Below are positions 10,647 to 25,600 of a stretch of DNA of 64,000 bases, one piece after another. A program made the position numbers and the translations under genes. How positions within the stretch are numbered: position 1 is the first letter of the stretch; each line of letters opens with the position of its first letter. Origin of the DNA: Carposina sasakii (taxonomy: Eukaryota > Arthropoda > Insecta > Lepidoptera > Carposinidae); the NCBI GenBank assembly GCA_014607495.2, contig CP053150.1, positions 12,792,495 to 12,856,494 of the forward strand, written 5' to 3'. The notes beneath the pieces are model-generated. The model made no database searches. It saw only the letters and a list, made by a program, of their open reading frames with translations, and had not been told where the DNA came from.

Positions 10647-13600
10647 TCATGAGAATATTCTGGAAACCATCAAAGCTAAGGCAGTAGCAGCAGCGGACAC
10701 TATTACGTCTGCGCGGGTGAGGCTTCCTAAACCACATGCAGTTATGTTCCTTTCCTGAAAAAAATACAACTAGTTAGAATTAGATATACACACACCTTTA
10801 TTGTTAATCGCCTCTTACGATACCCACGGGCAGACATGGGGTGGTACTATACGACTCTGCACATCATATAACTTTGAATCAAAATAGATATATAAAACTG
10901 TACCTAGTTAAGTATTCCAAGAACTAAAATAGAACGAGAGCCTTGAAATATTTGAACTTGAAAAGCAACAAAGTCGCGAAGAATGGTAGCAAAGTAACAT
11001 TTATTTACGACTTTTTCGGTTTTCCAAAGTAGGGTTAATAAAAGACATCATCAAATGATGAACTAACCTTATCATGATAAGTATAACAGCCTTCAAGACG
11101 TCTCCGCGGCAGTCGCCCCAAGTCCAGCTTGTGGCAAGGCTCGCGGCTCGTGGTGGAATCCTCCGTTGGTACCGGCTTTGTATCCGGGGGCTTCTCACAG
11201 CCTTCAAAGGTCCTCAAATCCCTCTCAACGACCACCAGCAATAGGTTGGTCTTCGTCACATATGAGGCCCAATAGGCCGGGTAACAGTCTCCCGGCTCAT
11301 CCTGGTACACAATTGGGGACAATCCCATTTTCTCGAGGAAGTAAGATTGGTTAAGTATGTATAAGCTGATGCGGTGGTCACAGGAAAACGGTGGGTCCAA
11401 ATTCTCCTTCGCCTTGACCGTCTCGTTGATGACAGGCGGCGCAGCAGTCGTCGGTGGTTCTGTATGATCTTGTATTAGATCAAGATAATCTGTTAAAACG
11501 ATCATGCTGTTAGATGAAGCAGAAACATTAGAGTAACTAGAGCGATAGTAAAAAGAAATTAATAAAGAGATTTATCCCGAGTATACTATCGTTATACCGT
11601 GCAGAGAAGACAGCAGTCGACATCAATTAGATTTAGTTACGTTTATTCTCATAGCTTGCAATTACATACATGCTGTAGACAGTATAGTACCTATACATCA
11701 GTTCAAAGCGTTATTATTTTTACTTTTGTAAATACAACGACTACATCCTTAATAATAGGCTTACCAGTATCAATATCAATTGTAGCGGCATACGCATATT
11801 GGTTCCAATGATACACGTCTGTTAAAACTAAAAAGGCTTCGGCTAAGAGCCAACGGAACAAGTTAGCTGCAAAATTAAAAGGCTGAAAGAAGATTAAAAT
11901 TATACTTCTGGTGATATAGGGAGCTGTATACGTACAGCCTATGTATAGGTATAGTTAGTTAACTTTAATGGCGTGATAACGCTTTATATGAGTGTAGCTA
12001 CATTTACTTAACGAGGTTGCGGCGCCGCCGTAAACACGCGCCCTAATGATATTCATTCAGAATAATGACGTTACATATCAGTAGGTCTCCATTTGATCTT
12101 TTGAATTTTTTTGATTGATTTTTTTAATTTTGATCCCTATATAACACCACTATATCTGTTTTCAATATTATCTCATTCATTAATTCCAAGTATTTCCTAC
12201 CGTACTAAAACTCCAAGCGCTGTTTGATTCCTTTAGTGTTGAAACTGGACACAGTGCTTGATAGTTAAACACTTCCACATGGTCATATATACCACCTTGT
12301 ATAAAGGATTGCAGTACATATGGCTGTATCACTCCAAAAAATCTTCCTATGTCATCATCGTCTCTGGATAGGACAATGTAGCCCGAATTGTCGATGACAA
12401 AACAGTCATATTTATCGCCATTGCACGATAGATCCTGTAAAAGTTTAGCAAGACATTATTTCCATATCCCAGTAATCCATTATGATTAGTTTTTGTATTA
12501 TCTATTTCATTTAGCTCTTATTTTCTTAACATTTTATTTAAAATTAAAGCCATATTGCAACAATCCTTTTTTTGCTTTTATATATTCTTAGATTTTCTTA
12601 CCACATCTTCATCTTTAGTCGTATTAGTAATCTCCATAAACCTATCCCGGAATGCTTTGTATGAATATTGGAATCCAACAACGGACGACGGTGTTTCTGA
12701 GTCTCCATCTTTGTAAAATATCGAATAACTAGCGGTAATGGTGATATCTCCGTCGTCGTTCGTAACAGCTGGGGGATCCATTATGATCTCGTCAAGGACG
12801 GGCAAAGGTGTTGCGATTACCACCGATTCTTTGTTGATCATGTGTTGGAGTACTGCTGCTTTGTACCAAGTTTCCTCTATAGCATTGTGGTATATATCTC
12901 CGAATACTCTGCAAGTTAATATTGTACAGTATATAGGTAGGTGTAATTTTAAAATTCCTAGTTTTTCTACACATCAAGGCACGCCACAAGGCTATTGCCA
13001 TAGTCACCACGCTGGGCAGGCAGGTTGGCGACCGGAGTGTGATTTTCGTGTTGTCGATACCCACGGGCAGATATGGGGTGATACTATTCTACTCTGCCGG
13101 CACCACATTATCTCTAATGCATAAATAATTACTTACTTTCCAGTATAATTCTTGTTTCTTGCTCCTGTATCATTGACTATTTCATTCATATGCTCATCAA
13201 ATATGTAATGCCATCTTGTCAGACCACTAGCAGTTGCTATGAATCTAACACTAACGTTATATTTTTTGGCTAGATCTATAATTTTTTGATCAGCCTCCCA
13301 AGTCTTGAAGTAGGGAGAAGAGAGTTTGGCGTCGAATACCAGCTGCTTCACAAGGTCGTCATTGCAATAATAGTCATCTTTCCCAAGCTGGGTTCTGGCA
13401 TCGCCACAGTGAGCTGTTAATTTACAAAACATTTTTATTACGATTTTGTTTAGTACCTACACATTTCTGCATGTTGTATGGAGATAGGTAAGGAAATTTA
13501 ATCAAATACGTAATTAATGGTTCTTAGAAATCGAATTTATACTCACTCTCCACACTGAAGGGAATAGTCTCAGTATCTTCCTCATATTGCTTTCTTGTAA

Positions 13601-16600
13601 TATCAATTTCGTTTTTAGATATTTTGACTAAAAATCTCCAAATTTCCTCTTCAGCATTAATTGCCTCGTGACCTTCTAGGTAATGATATTTACAATAAAC
13701 CCTGTAATTAATTACGTTTATTTATCACTAGCTGTTGCCCGCGACTTCGGCCGCGCGGTATTCGATTATCGCGTGGTGGTGCCACCTACCGCAATAAAAT
13801 GTAGCCTATGTCCTTTCTCGGGCTCTAGACTATTTGTGTACCAAATTTCATTCAAATCGATTCAGTCGTTTTGCCGTGAAAGACGGACAAACATACACAC
13901 ACTTTCACATTTATAATATTAGTATAGATTATCACCTAAAGTTATCTAAACCTATCTAAGAACTAATTGGAATTTTTACGAGTAAAAATATACGAGTATA
14001 AATTTCACTAAGCCGCTCTCACGTTTCAGCTGATCTCTGAGAAATTTTTAAATCAATTTCAAATACAGTTTTGTTATGAAAGTAGTTATTTTTGTAACTC
14101 ATATAGTATAAGTTCTTACCAATCTGGATGGACTCTGTAGCTATATCTAAAGTAATCGGTAACGTTGATGCCTGTAAGTTCCTTTCCCAATTTTCCCTCC
14201 AAGGGGTTATCCTTCAGTGTCAGCTCCGTATCTCCGTATCCCCTCGGTAACGATATTCCCATGGAGAACGGAGTACCTTCCAGTTTATTGAAGAAGTAAT
14301 CGTGTTTCACCCGGGCTATTCTCCTGAGGGACAAAATCAATATATTATTTCTTCGGCAATTGTATTAGGTCAAAGTAGTTTTGTGTTGTTATTGTGTAGA
14401 TTATTTGAGAGATCTTAATGCGGGAACGAAGATATTTAGTATATTTATTATTAAGTATACCTACTGAAGGATATTATCTATTATACTAGATAACTTGTCA
14501 CTGATAATTAACACCTGTCCCTGCTTTACAATATAACATAGCCGTGTCTATACAGGGTGTTTGTGACAGCCAGGCAAATATTGATACCATGACTATAGAC
14601 CATGGTTCTTAGGTGAAAAACACTGAAAATTTTCTCAGGAAAATTCCAAAATTTTCCGATATATTTTCAGGAAAAACATTGTCTAGTTCATTTAATTAGG
14701 CCTTAGATAATGACGTAGAAATCAAATTTTCATCAAAAGATGATTTTCAAAAAAAAGTTGCCCTCAAAGTAAGTTCAAATAACTGATCAACCCCAATGAA
14801 GAGTCACAAGTGATCCAAAAAAACAGCAATGTAAAACACAATAACCAATAAGCCTATATAATTAATCACAGGGTCGCCCGATACAATTGGTGCGGAGAGC
14901 AAAGATTACTGATAATCAAATCAAAAATACATTTCCTGCGAGTAATAACACTGTCGTATAACTTAACACAATGGTACTTGTTTAGCTTTTCAGTATTTGC
15001 CTGGCTGTCACCCACACCCTGTATGTATGATAATATGTATTTATTATCATTGTTAATAGAACTTTTAAAGTTAATACAGTGAATACAATGCCAGAACTAT
15101 TGCTACTACCTCATGTTATCATAATGGTACAGCACTTTGATGTGCGTCATGCTGCCCATGACTCCGTCCACCAGTCTCTCGCGTAAGTTCTTGATCTCCT
15201 CGCCCAGCTCGCGAGGACCTTTCCCGTCGTCAACCTGTTCCACTTCCACGAAGTCCACGCTGTTGTAGTTCTTTTGCAGCTCGTCGTTGATCTGCGTATT
15301 TGTTTTAATAATAACATTTGAGACTTACTATGAAATCATTGGTAAATTCTAGATAGAGCTTAATCTCAAACTTCGTATTATACGTCTATGAATCTGTGCT
15401 CAGATCGTTATTGATAGTTACTAAATCCTAGTTAATACGTAACAAAATCTCGGTTCCTGTATACTATAGTTGCTACTAATAAACCGCGTTTAAATTTTCA
15501 CACCCGTTAAACACGACTTTTGACAGAAACATGTAGGTATTGAATGTCTGTCAAATTAAATTAGCTTAGTGGTTAGAGCACTGACACGCGGAATGCAGAG
15601 GTCGTGGGTTCGATTCTCACCCGGGTGAGGAATTTTTTCCATTTCTTTATTAATAATTTTATAATAAATGGTATTGGTTTGAGACTTGGAATAAAACATG
15701 ACATCAATCATGATAAAATTTCCGCATTCACGGAGCTATTGTTTATTGATAGTACTCCATCTAGTCAGAGCGGAGCGAAGACTAATCATCAATCTAAGGT
15801 TTGAGAATTTTATCACAGTAGGAGAAAGTGTTACAGAAATTCTTAGATTGGGACGCTGAATAAACCCTATCCATTCCATAGTCGTAATACTCGATATGAA
15901 TTCAAAAGCAGACAGAAAATCGTCAATTGAAACATAAATTATTAAGTGCTTGCCCCGAGTCGAACTTGCTCCACAGGGAAATAAAGGGTGGCCGAGCTAT
16001 GTTCGCAACTTTTACATTTTGTATTTATGTTCAAAGTTATCGAGGGGAATGTTATGAAATGTTGTTTTCAAATATTTTGACTTTTTGGCTTGTAAGAGCA
16101 TAAATCAAAAGCTTTCTGTCCTGCAGTACCTAAAGAACTGACTGTGTGAACAGTTTTTTCATCATCATCATCCTCATCAGCCTATTGCAGTCTACTGCTG
16201 GACGTAGGCCTCCCCCAGGGCACGCCACAAGACTGCCATGGGGAGTATTTGCCCATAGTCACCACGCTGGGTAGGCGGGTTGGTGACCGCAGTTTGTATT
16301 TTGATTTGTAAAATAAGTTTGTTTATTTGTTTGTTACCACTTCATACTTTATTTACTCAATCTTCTTGAATTTCTGCACACATATAATTTGGAGTACGGG
16401 GAAGAACATACGTTACATTATGTAGCCCTCGCGGATGGAGTTGCGGGCAACAGCTAGTATTAAATAACGACGATAACAATAGATAAACTTACAGTTGTTA
16501 TCAGCAGTGGATGGAGCAGAAGATACCCATTGTTACTGACGATAAAAGAGTATCCATTGACGCCGAGCTGAAAATAAAATATTATAGAGGTAAAATTGAG

Positions 16601-19600
16601 TAGGTAAGCAATAGCGTACCTCTGTGGCTTCCCTTAAAAAGAAAAATCATATTTCCTTAAAAATTTCACAATCCATTTTTTCATAAGGAAAGTCGAATTG
16701 TTTGAGTATTTTTTTATTCGTTTAGGAGTTTTTACAGTTTCTCTCTTACTCAATTTACGAGGAAAATAGAAAAAACTCCAGGAGCGGGTTTGGACATAAT
16801 TTGTTGTTTAATGTAATGTTGAGCAAGTGTCTTTTAATTTTATCACTACTCTTGTGTCTTATACCTTATCTATTTAAATATATAATCAAATCTCTAAACT
16901 AATTACCTGATGTGGCTGAGCCAGCTTAGCGATGCTATCTATAGGCACATCGGTACCCGCCACTCCCAGCAAGATGGCGTCGTCATTGTGCTCATCATTG
17001 TACTTGTAGTCGAATGCCGGGATTGCCACCGATGTCACCAATTTGTCCTCGTCGGGCTGAAAAATTACGACAAAAATAGCTTTTCCCTTTATTCCTCTCA
17101 AGCTCTGATAAGCTGTAATAACGGTCACAAGAGCCGCCGTAATTAGTCTGGGCGTATTTTATCTCACGAAAATTTCATTTGTATCTCCGAGCCCGCTTAA
17201 TTAATACGGAATTTGTGAGCGACCTTTTATTAATGAAGATTTACAATTCAGAATAAATTATCAATAATAATGCAATCGCTTACCTTCTCAACTTCCAGGC
17301 TACTCACGTTCCAATATTTAGTTCTCTGCGAACAAAATGGTAAGTTGAACTCGAGATAGAGAAAACTTATTTTGAAGCAAGATCGTTGTGCCGCTGTTTC
17401 TAACACAAATAATTTTAAGAAGTTGTTAATTTACATCTTCCGTGTCAATTTCATGATTCCCTACACAGGGGCTTTCTAACTATTCGTATCTTTTGTATTA
17501 TTTTTACACCCGACAACAACGCAACAAAAAACTGTATTTAGTTAACCTATATTTATTATTTGGAAGTGTTAAGCTTAGTCAACAAGTTCACTTGAACTTC
17601 ACTGCTTGCCTGCTGAAGTAAATATACCCTCCCAGAATAAATAAAAAGGGTCCTTATGGCCCCTTTGTGCCCCTATTAAAGGGGCACTTGTACTTGTGAC
17701 CTACATTTACTGCGGGATTTCAAATTCGTTTTATTTTCCCAATGATGTTTACCTCTTTTATTGGTTCATAAACACCCCTTAAGAGCTCGAAGCACCCTTG
17801 AATTGATTTCTGCGAGCTAAAAAGTTTATATTGATTGATTAATATACAATCAGCTGTATTAAATTTGTTTATTTAATCTTCTACGATATTATAGCTTTTA
17901 TTGCAGTAGCACCATATCTTACAGATTTATTAATTTAATCAGAATGTCTATGAGTAGGTACGTACAGTCACGAGCAAGGAACAATGAAATAAGTAATGTA
18001 AAAGTGGCTGTGGGTTCTCCTTTATGATCCTGCAGTTATAGTTATCCCATTTCTGGAACACAGCCGTGTCCTTGTAGGTTTTTAAAACCAACAAAGAATT
18101 TTCATCTCAATTCGTCACGCATTAGTTATTAACAGTCCCATTAATTTACCCTATGTTCTCTTACGTATCAAGGCCTGCCATTAAGACAAATCACATAACG
18201 TTTAATGGTTACAGTATAATAACGAAGTAGGTACTCAAACATGAATAATACATACCAATGATTTTATTAACCTGGATCCATTTTGTATCTAGACCGCTGG
18301 AGTGGGCATCATTACTAACACAGCATATCGACGCAAACACTCTCGAGTGACAAATTCAATGTGTTACTAAGTATATATTTTCTGATTTTGTCACTACACA
18401 ATGGGACTAAAGTAGGAAAATTAAGTTACCTCGAAGGATATGTATGTAGTTTTGTTCTAATTAGGAAGTGAAAACGAAGATGGGGCTTTACGGAAATCTC
18501 GGCGGAGAAAAAAGTTAAGAAAGCTTTTTAAGGTTAATCGAACGTACTTAATAATTAATGAAATTGTATTAGGCGTTACAATTCGGAAGTTCAAACATTC
18601 TAGTTTTTTATTTCGGAATAGTGCAATGTATTGTCTTGCATGCTAGGTGCTCGGGTCTGGTTTCTCGTGGCGATTGTAGTTAGTGCAAGTGCCTGTTCTC
18701 GCAGTTATAAGTTATCAGATCCGAGGGTCAGTGGAGGGTGTAGGGCCCGGTGGTGGGCGCACCCATAATTCTTTTTTTAGACATTTCAATGCACAACTTC
18801 ATTTTTGGGAGCACAACCGTGATAATGTATGTATTATGTTTGCTTAGTGTAGTACCAATGACGCACTTTTTAAAGAAAAATATATTCATAATTTCGACGA
18901 GCTTTTCTACAGGATTCCAATTTCGGATTTACAATATTAGATGTCATGGATTGGAATTGGTTTACGTACCGTATCATCGATGTTAGCATGGGTCCAAGTG
19001 GGTGGGGGTTCCTCCCCTTCCAAGATCATAGGGCGAGCAATGACGTTGATGTATTTGAGGACCTGCTGCTGGACTTCCTCTACTGAATGTATGTGGACAA
19101 AGTATCCTGGATGGAAAAATATATTTTTAGAATGATTTTCAACTAGGTACCTCCTACAGACAGTACTGAAGAGAATTTTTGTACTGTTACGGTACTACAG
19201 TAAAAAAATATATGAATTGTACCTAGGGCGATAAAGATAAGTCCAGCTATTTCGATACCAAGAAGATTGTTGAATAAATAAAAATATTTGCATGGCTGAT
19301 GTTTTGCTGAAATAACTTTATTGTAGGTATTATGTTTTGAGCTAATAAAAAATCATTTTCATTTTTCCAATAGAGTGTGTACGAATCCTTACCTCTATTA
19401 AGGCAAGCCATCCACTGTATCTCCCGGACATTGGTCACCTCTTTTCCAATCAGGTAAGTGAAAACCCTCACTGGTATATACGTTTTATTCCCAACGACTT
19501 CTCTGTTGTATTCCTCAAATACCTCGGTCAAGTTTCCAGGAACATAGTCAGTTATCAGCATGACCAGCTGATTACAACCTTGGGTACTGCTTACGTTACA

Positions 19601-22600
19601 ATGCTTCCGTCTCTGTTAAAAAAATTAATCTTGTCCTTAATTGCTCCTGTACTGATAGATACCTACATCAGAATAGCTGAGGAGCGCCGGAACAAAAACC
19701 GACAAGTCGCACCCAGGCCGTTATTATTTTTTTTATTTTGTTTTTCAGCTGCAGAATATTGAATTACATGCCCTTCTCGTAACAAATCAATTTAAAAACA
19801 GATATTTCTACGTATTTTTTTATACAGTGATCAAATGATATCCCGACAAATAAATGTTCCGTTTCTAGTTGTCTGATCAAAAACCGATATTTCCGCAAGG
19901 TTTTGTTTCTAATTTGTGAAAAATATGGCAAATTAGATTTGTCGTTTTTCGTTCCGGTGCTCCTCAACTGGTTATATAGTTTAGACTAGTGGACGCCCGC
20001 GACTCCGTCCGCGTGGACTACAGAAAAAACAAAATGTCGAAATTATCCGGGATAAAAATATTTTCCCGGGATAAAAAGTAGCCTATATGTTAAGTGGGAC
20101 CTGTCATAATATATTTCTGAAAACTGCATAGAAATCGGTTCAGCCGTTTCTGAGATTAGCGTGCACTAACGCACAGACAAACCGACAAACAGATAAAATT
20201 TTCAAAAATCATTCTTTTGGGTACTACTGCGCTGATAAAGGTCTCCTGTGATATTTTTTCTCATATATCTTCCATGTACAGACTGCGATCCGTTACATTT
20301 TTATTATATGTATAGATATAGATAAATTTTTCCAATGGATAGACAGCCTATCTGAAGGATAAAGTTGATGCTGTCTTTCTGTAAAACTTGATCGAGTTAG
20401 TGACAGCAGCTACCTGACCCATCGGGTAAATCGGTCCTTACTCGGACGAAGTAGTCACGTATCGATGGATATGGGTCTAAAACCCTTTTTAACCCTGACA
20501 AATCCTTTTTATTTACCAGTTAGCTTTGATCGTAAATATAAAGCCCTTTTAAGGATTACGTACGGTCTATTGACAGGGTAAGATGGGTCAAGTGTCCGAG
20601 AACTAAAAGAGATAATAAAGATGTCGGAAATCGTTTACTAGCTCCCAACGTTCTAGTTACGCTAGTCGTAATCCAATGTCCATGTCTTCCCCTTCTATTT
20701 TCAGATAAAAGTATTTCACGGGATAAATTGTGGCTTAAATTACTTACTGACGAATTTCATTCCAGACAATTTATTTGAATATATACGCTTTATCATCAAT
20801 TTAATATTCATCTATCCTGTGCTGATGCGGGGCTTTACTAGAAAAAATCTGCTGCATCTCTTTCCGTGCATGTAGCAAAAGTCGCCTAGGGAACTCGGGC
20901 ATTCTCCCAGGCGATAAGTTAGCAACTTGTCACTGATTATTTACATCTATGCCGGTGTGCTAAAACATGGCTATGGATCTCCTTTATGATCTTACAGTTC
21001 GGACTACCCCATTTCGAGAACACAACCTATGTAACACACAGTATGTAAAATATAACTAAATTATATAATTCTACAATATGTGGATCGCTCTGAGATAGTT
21101 TACTAATAAAGTAATACTACATACTAAAAATGTTATAAATGTTGATGGTTGTTAAAGATACGTGATACCATAATAGGACACACGTGTCTTGCATACGAGT
21201 ATGAGATTTCCGTAACGGTCGGGAAAGTTTCAAGCAGTTACATACTTCCTCATTTTCTCTTACCTCCTTTAACGTAGTAAATGCCTTTCTGTAAGCCAAA
21301 GTTAAGTTGGCGTTTCCTTCTAACGGAACTTTATGTTTCTTTCCGTTATCAGTTGGTTCTAGTGTGTTACTGATAGTCCACAGATTCTCTGGTGTAGCTT
21401 GCACTAAATCTACGAAACACGTCACAACTTCCTTCGTCTCATTTTTAAAAGTATACACATTAACATAGTCATTATTTGATAATGTATCTAAAAGTGACCG
21501 CAGTGTTCTTCTAGCTACATAGTTTTTGAACCCTGTCATCGATCCTGATACGTCGAACAAAATAATTACGTCTTTGGAGCATGTAGCAGCTTCTATGTAC
21601 CAACTCTTCACTCTGCAGTCGTAAGTATCTACTCTATTCCAGTTCCATGGCATGCCAGGGTAGAACCTCAGTACGCCGTGGGAACTTCCGAAATACTGCC
21701 AAGATAGTGAGGGATCTGATTGATAGTTCTTAGAGAAAATTTCATTCAGACCTTTCGACCACAATATCGAGTTTAGGGCAGCCTTCTCTGTAACAATATC
21801 GATCGTACACTTAGTAAGCTTAATCACCGCACGGCCGACGAGAGGGAGATTAATGATTGTCAAGAAAGCTTTCCCTTGTTTAGTAACTATAGCACTTACC
21901 TCTATAAAATATATTAGTAGGGACGTGCACACAACTGATATTGGTATTGACGGCTATGTCGTAGAAATGCGAGTCCCTTTCTATCGTAATATCCATGTAA
22001 CATGAGTTGTTTTGCGCGAACTTTGGTGTTTCAACGACGTTTTCCATCTCGAAGGGAGAACCGTCTTCTTGGAAGAATTTCGAGTATTTCGAGGAGCAGT
22101 ACTCGAACTGATATTCTGGATCGTCGATAAGACTGTAGTTATACTCCCTCGCCAGCCGCTCCGCCGTCGCGTGAATGCACTAGAAGTTATTTAATTATTA
22201 CTCCCCCGAGAATTATGGCGCTCGAATAAACGAGCTTAAAGCTGTTAGCATATTCAATGAATTCATAATAAAGAAATTGCCGGTACGGTATATAAGATTA
22301 GGTATGTAGATGGAATTATCTACCTACTGTGTTAAACATACATACAAAGATAAGAAACTTCAGAACTTGAAACTAAGGAGAGTAATATTATAATGATGAG
22401 ATTATAACAATAACATTTAACTTTAATCGTAAAATAATAGTAAATTGCAATAAAGTTATTTACTATATACAGGGTGTAACAGGGGGTTTCACTTAACATC
22501 ATTGTCACACTTATGGATATAAGCTATATATTTATTTTATGGACTTTACAGTGGCTTGGTGTCCCTACACTGTATTATTGTAAAGTTTTTGAACTCAAAT

Positions 22601-25600
22601 AAAAAAATAAATATTACAGTATAGAACATTTTCACTGATGAAGCTCACCTTGACGGCATTGATTTTCCTAGTGAGCATCGTGCTCACGGAGCGAAGGGCC
22701 GAGTCCAAAATTTGTTTACCATCTTTCTTCCTTACGCTAGCGTTCATTTGTTTGTATTTCTGAAAATTTACAACGCTGTTATTATAACGTAGAGTGCTTT
22801 TAAGGTACCCATTCCGCCCCTTTCGTGTTTTAAATAGATAAATATTTAGGTGGACGGGTACTTACTATAAACATTGCTACGTAAACTTTTAAAATTACTG
22901 CTTCGTTTACAGAACAGGTTAGGTTATTACCTAACTAGCAATCAAGTGAAATACATACCTACGTATATTTTTATTAATAAGACCGCCTATATATAGCCCC
23001 CCTTCAAATGCTTAATTTTATCCGCGGATTGGCAAATATACCATCTTGTGTATACGCACGTACTATGTATATATAAAACCATTTTAAAATAACTCTAAAT
23101 TAAGCCTTACAATTCTCATCAGGTCCGACTTAGTGAGCGCCTCGCTAAGGCTCCACAGCTCATCACCAAGTTTTCGCGCCCATTCCTTCACTCTGGAACA
23201 AAATAAACTCAATTTAAACATTTCCAGGTAGGTAGTTATATAGTTTTCAATTATGTGTTATCGAATCAATCGCCTTTGCAATGTTCTATTTTAATAGTAT
23301 CTAATATTGTAATTTTAACATAAAACATAAGAGAACGGGTGGCATGAACTTTGTAGATATTTTTGGGCTTTATTTAATTAATTATTCGGTCCAGAGAGAA
23401 AAAAAGGCGATAACAACATTTTAGCACTATGCCGTCGGTCGGGCACACAAAGGTCGGAAATGGGAAAGAAAAGTTGAGCTATACATAATTGGATTTCAGT
23501 TTCATGGATTTTCGATTTTTAGCGTACCTACCTACCTATATCTACCTATCGTAACTACCAATATATCTTACAAAATTGGGCAAAATGAATTTTTACAAAA
23601 GAATTATCCAATCTGGAAGACCTGACTGCGGATGATCATCGCAGAGACGAAGCCTAGGGACGACCTGGTGTGAAATTAAGCGCAAAGGTCAAAATGGAAT
23701 TGGATTGCGGCACACTGTGGAAGCTCTCTACCCCACCAAGCGGACAGGAAATAAGACTGAAGCAGAAAATTTTCTTCCATCAATATTAGAAAACTTTGCT
23801 TAAATTTGCAAGATCACAGTCATGGAGAGCTTTAATTACAAGAAAATTGATGGTCTATAATACTATTATTCTCTTGTGAGACCATTTGACGAAAGAATAG
23901 AGTCCGTCCTCTGACATGCCAAAAATATTACATTCAGATTTGTCAATATGTCTTCTCAGGAACTTCCTATTGTATGACTCCAATGCTTCAGCCTTTTATG
24001 ACAAATAGTTGGAAATAGAGCGAAAAAAGAGATTCAATGGGCTGGAATTTAATATCACTTACTCTCAGTTGCTTTTACTATATTAAACAGAGTATATTTT
24101 CTTTTTCTTAGGACATAGGTGCGTAAGTATAGGTAGGAATGGGGGGTGAAGATAAAGAAAAGTTAAAAGCAGCAACCCATCGTGGATTTAAGTTTTCCTT
24201 ATTATTTTTTAAGCACCTACACCGAAATCAAAATTTGATTTTGTTGTTCGCAATTCACTTAGAACCGGCAATCCACTTTTTACAGTGATCAGATAGCTTA
24301 TCTATGAAAGATAAATTTGATGATGTCTCTATCTTGTTCAAGTTTTAGATAAAGACAGCATCAAATTTATCCGTCAGATACCTACGCTACCTGACCCATT
24401 GAAAAATGTAGCGCATAGTTCGTAGGAACGTATGAACAAATCTGCTACGGGTAGAAGCGAAGTATATAACTTTCAGGTACATTATTTATTATTTTATTAC
24501 CATTTAGGTATTATTTAATATAATGTTTCAAATGAATATCAAGGATTTTGTTTGAGCACGCCTTTCCCTTACAATAATAAAATTGTGTGTGACTCAATCT
24601 CTATGACAGAAATCAGCCAAATCAGATTTGCTCCATTCAATTACATGAATGTTATCTTGTCTGTGAAAGGAAAATCGGGCGAAGGTAGCGTTTAACCTAA
24701 ATCTTCCCTTATCTAAGGGATGAGAAACTTGACAGCTATATACCACCTATACCTATTGATCCTAATCTTGACCTAAATGTTTGTAATAAGTAGGTATTTA
24801 CTTTCTGCACGTCTCTAAGTACACGCAACATCTCTCACTAATTACATATACATACCGCCATGTTCCCGGAACAGGACAGCAATAACTGCAGGTTCATAAA
24901 GGAGATCGCACAACCATGCTTAGCATGATATGATGTAAATAAGCTGTGATGCAACTTGCTAGCTTATCGCCTGAGAAAATGCCCGCTCATTCTCTCACTG
25001 ATTGAATGAAGAATAATTAGGATCCTGATTCTGCCTTCTGGGTTGTATTTATACAGTTGTAGGTAGGTAGGTAGATAGAGACCCTAACTTTTTGATTTAA
25101 TTATTGCTTGTTATCATATGGAGAAGATGTTGTACGTTATAATATCGACAGGTACCTATAATAGCAAGTATTATAATTTGTATATAGCCAGTAACACCAA
25201 CTATGTATATACATTCCATACTCTGACAATCACGGGTCATTTAACTGGATGTATAGTAGGTAATTTACATACCTAGGTAGGCTTTAATCAAAAAATAGTA
25301 TCTGAAATTTTACCTCGTAATAACATAGAATATTTCAGTAATAGCAGGATTTTTAATGGAATAATAGGTTTATTTCAACCTTTAGAAAGTTTTATTAACT
25401 GGATTCCAGGTACATGATCCCTAGATTCCACTATAACACATCAGTCTCCTTGCATGCCTGCCGAAGAGTCGACTAAGGAAGTCTGGCATTCTCTTAGAGG
25501 ACAATCTAGCAACTTGTCACTGCTCATTTACATCTGTCCCCGCTATGCTGAACGTGGCTGTGTGATCTCCTTTATGATCCTTGTGTTCTGGTCACCCAAT

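Noticed and set aside
15563..15635. Possible tRNA gene (good A and B boxes)
   Set aside because: No acceptor stem or anticodon arm can be built, and the sequence continues into a repeat body found elsewhere, so it is a SINE.
18255..18300. Possible extra exon of gene B ending in ATGGATCCAG before GTTAAT
   Set aside because: No acceptor gives the phase 0 needed between exons 19106-18970 and 17325-17284 without a stop, and the protein reads well without it.
23600..23770. Stretch resembling a LINE C-terminal tail (GATGATCATCGCAGAGACGA, GAAATTAAGCGCAAAGGTC)
   Set aside because: The frame is too broken and short to assign; left unannotated.
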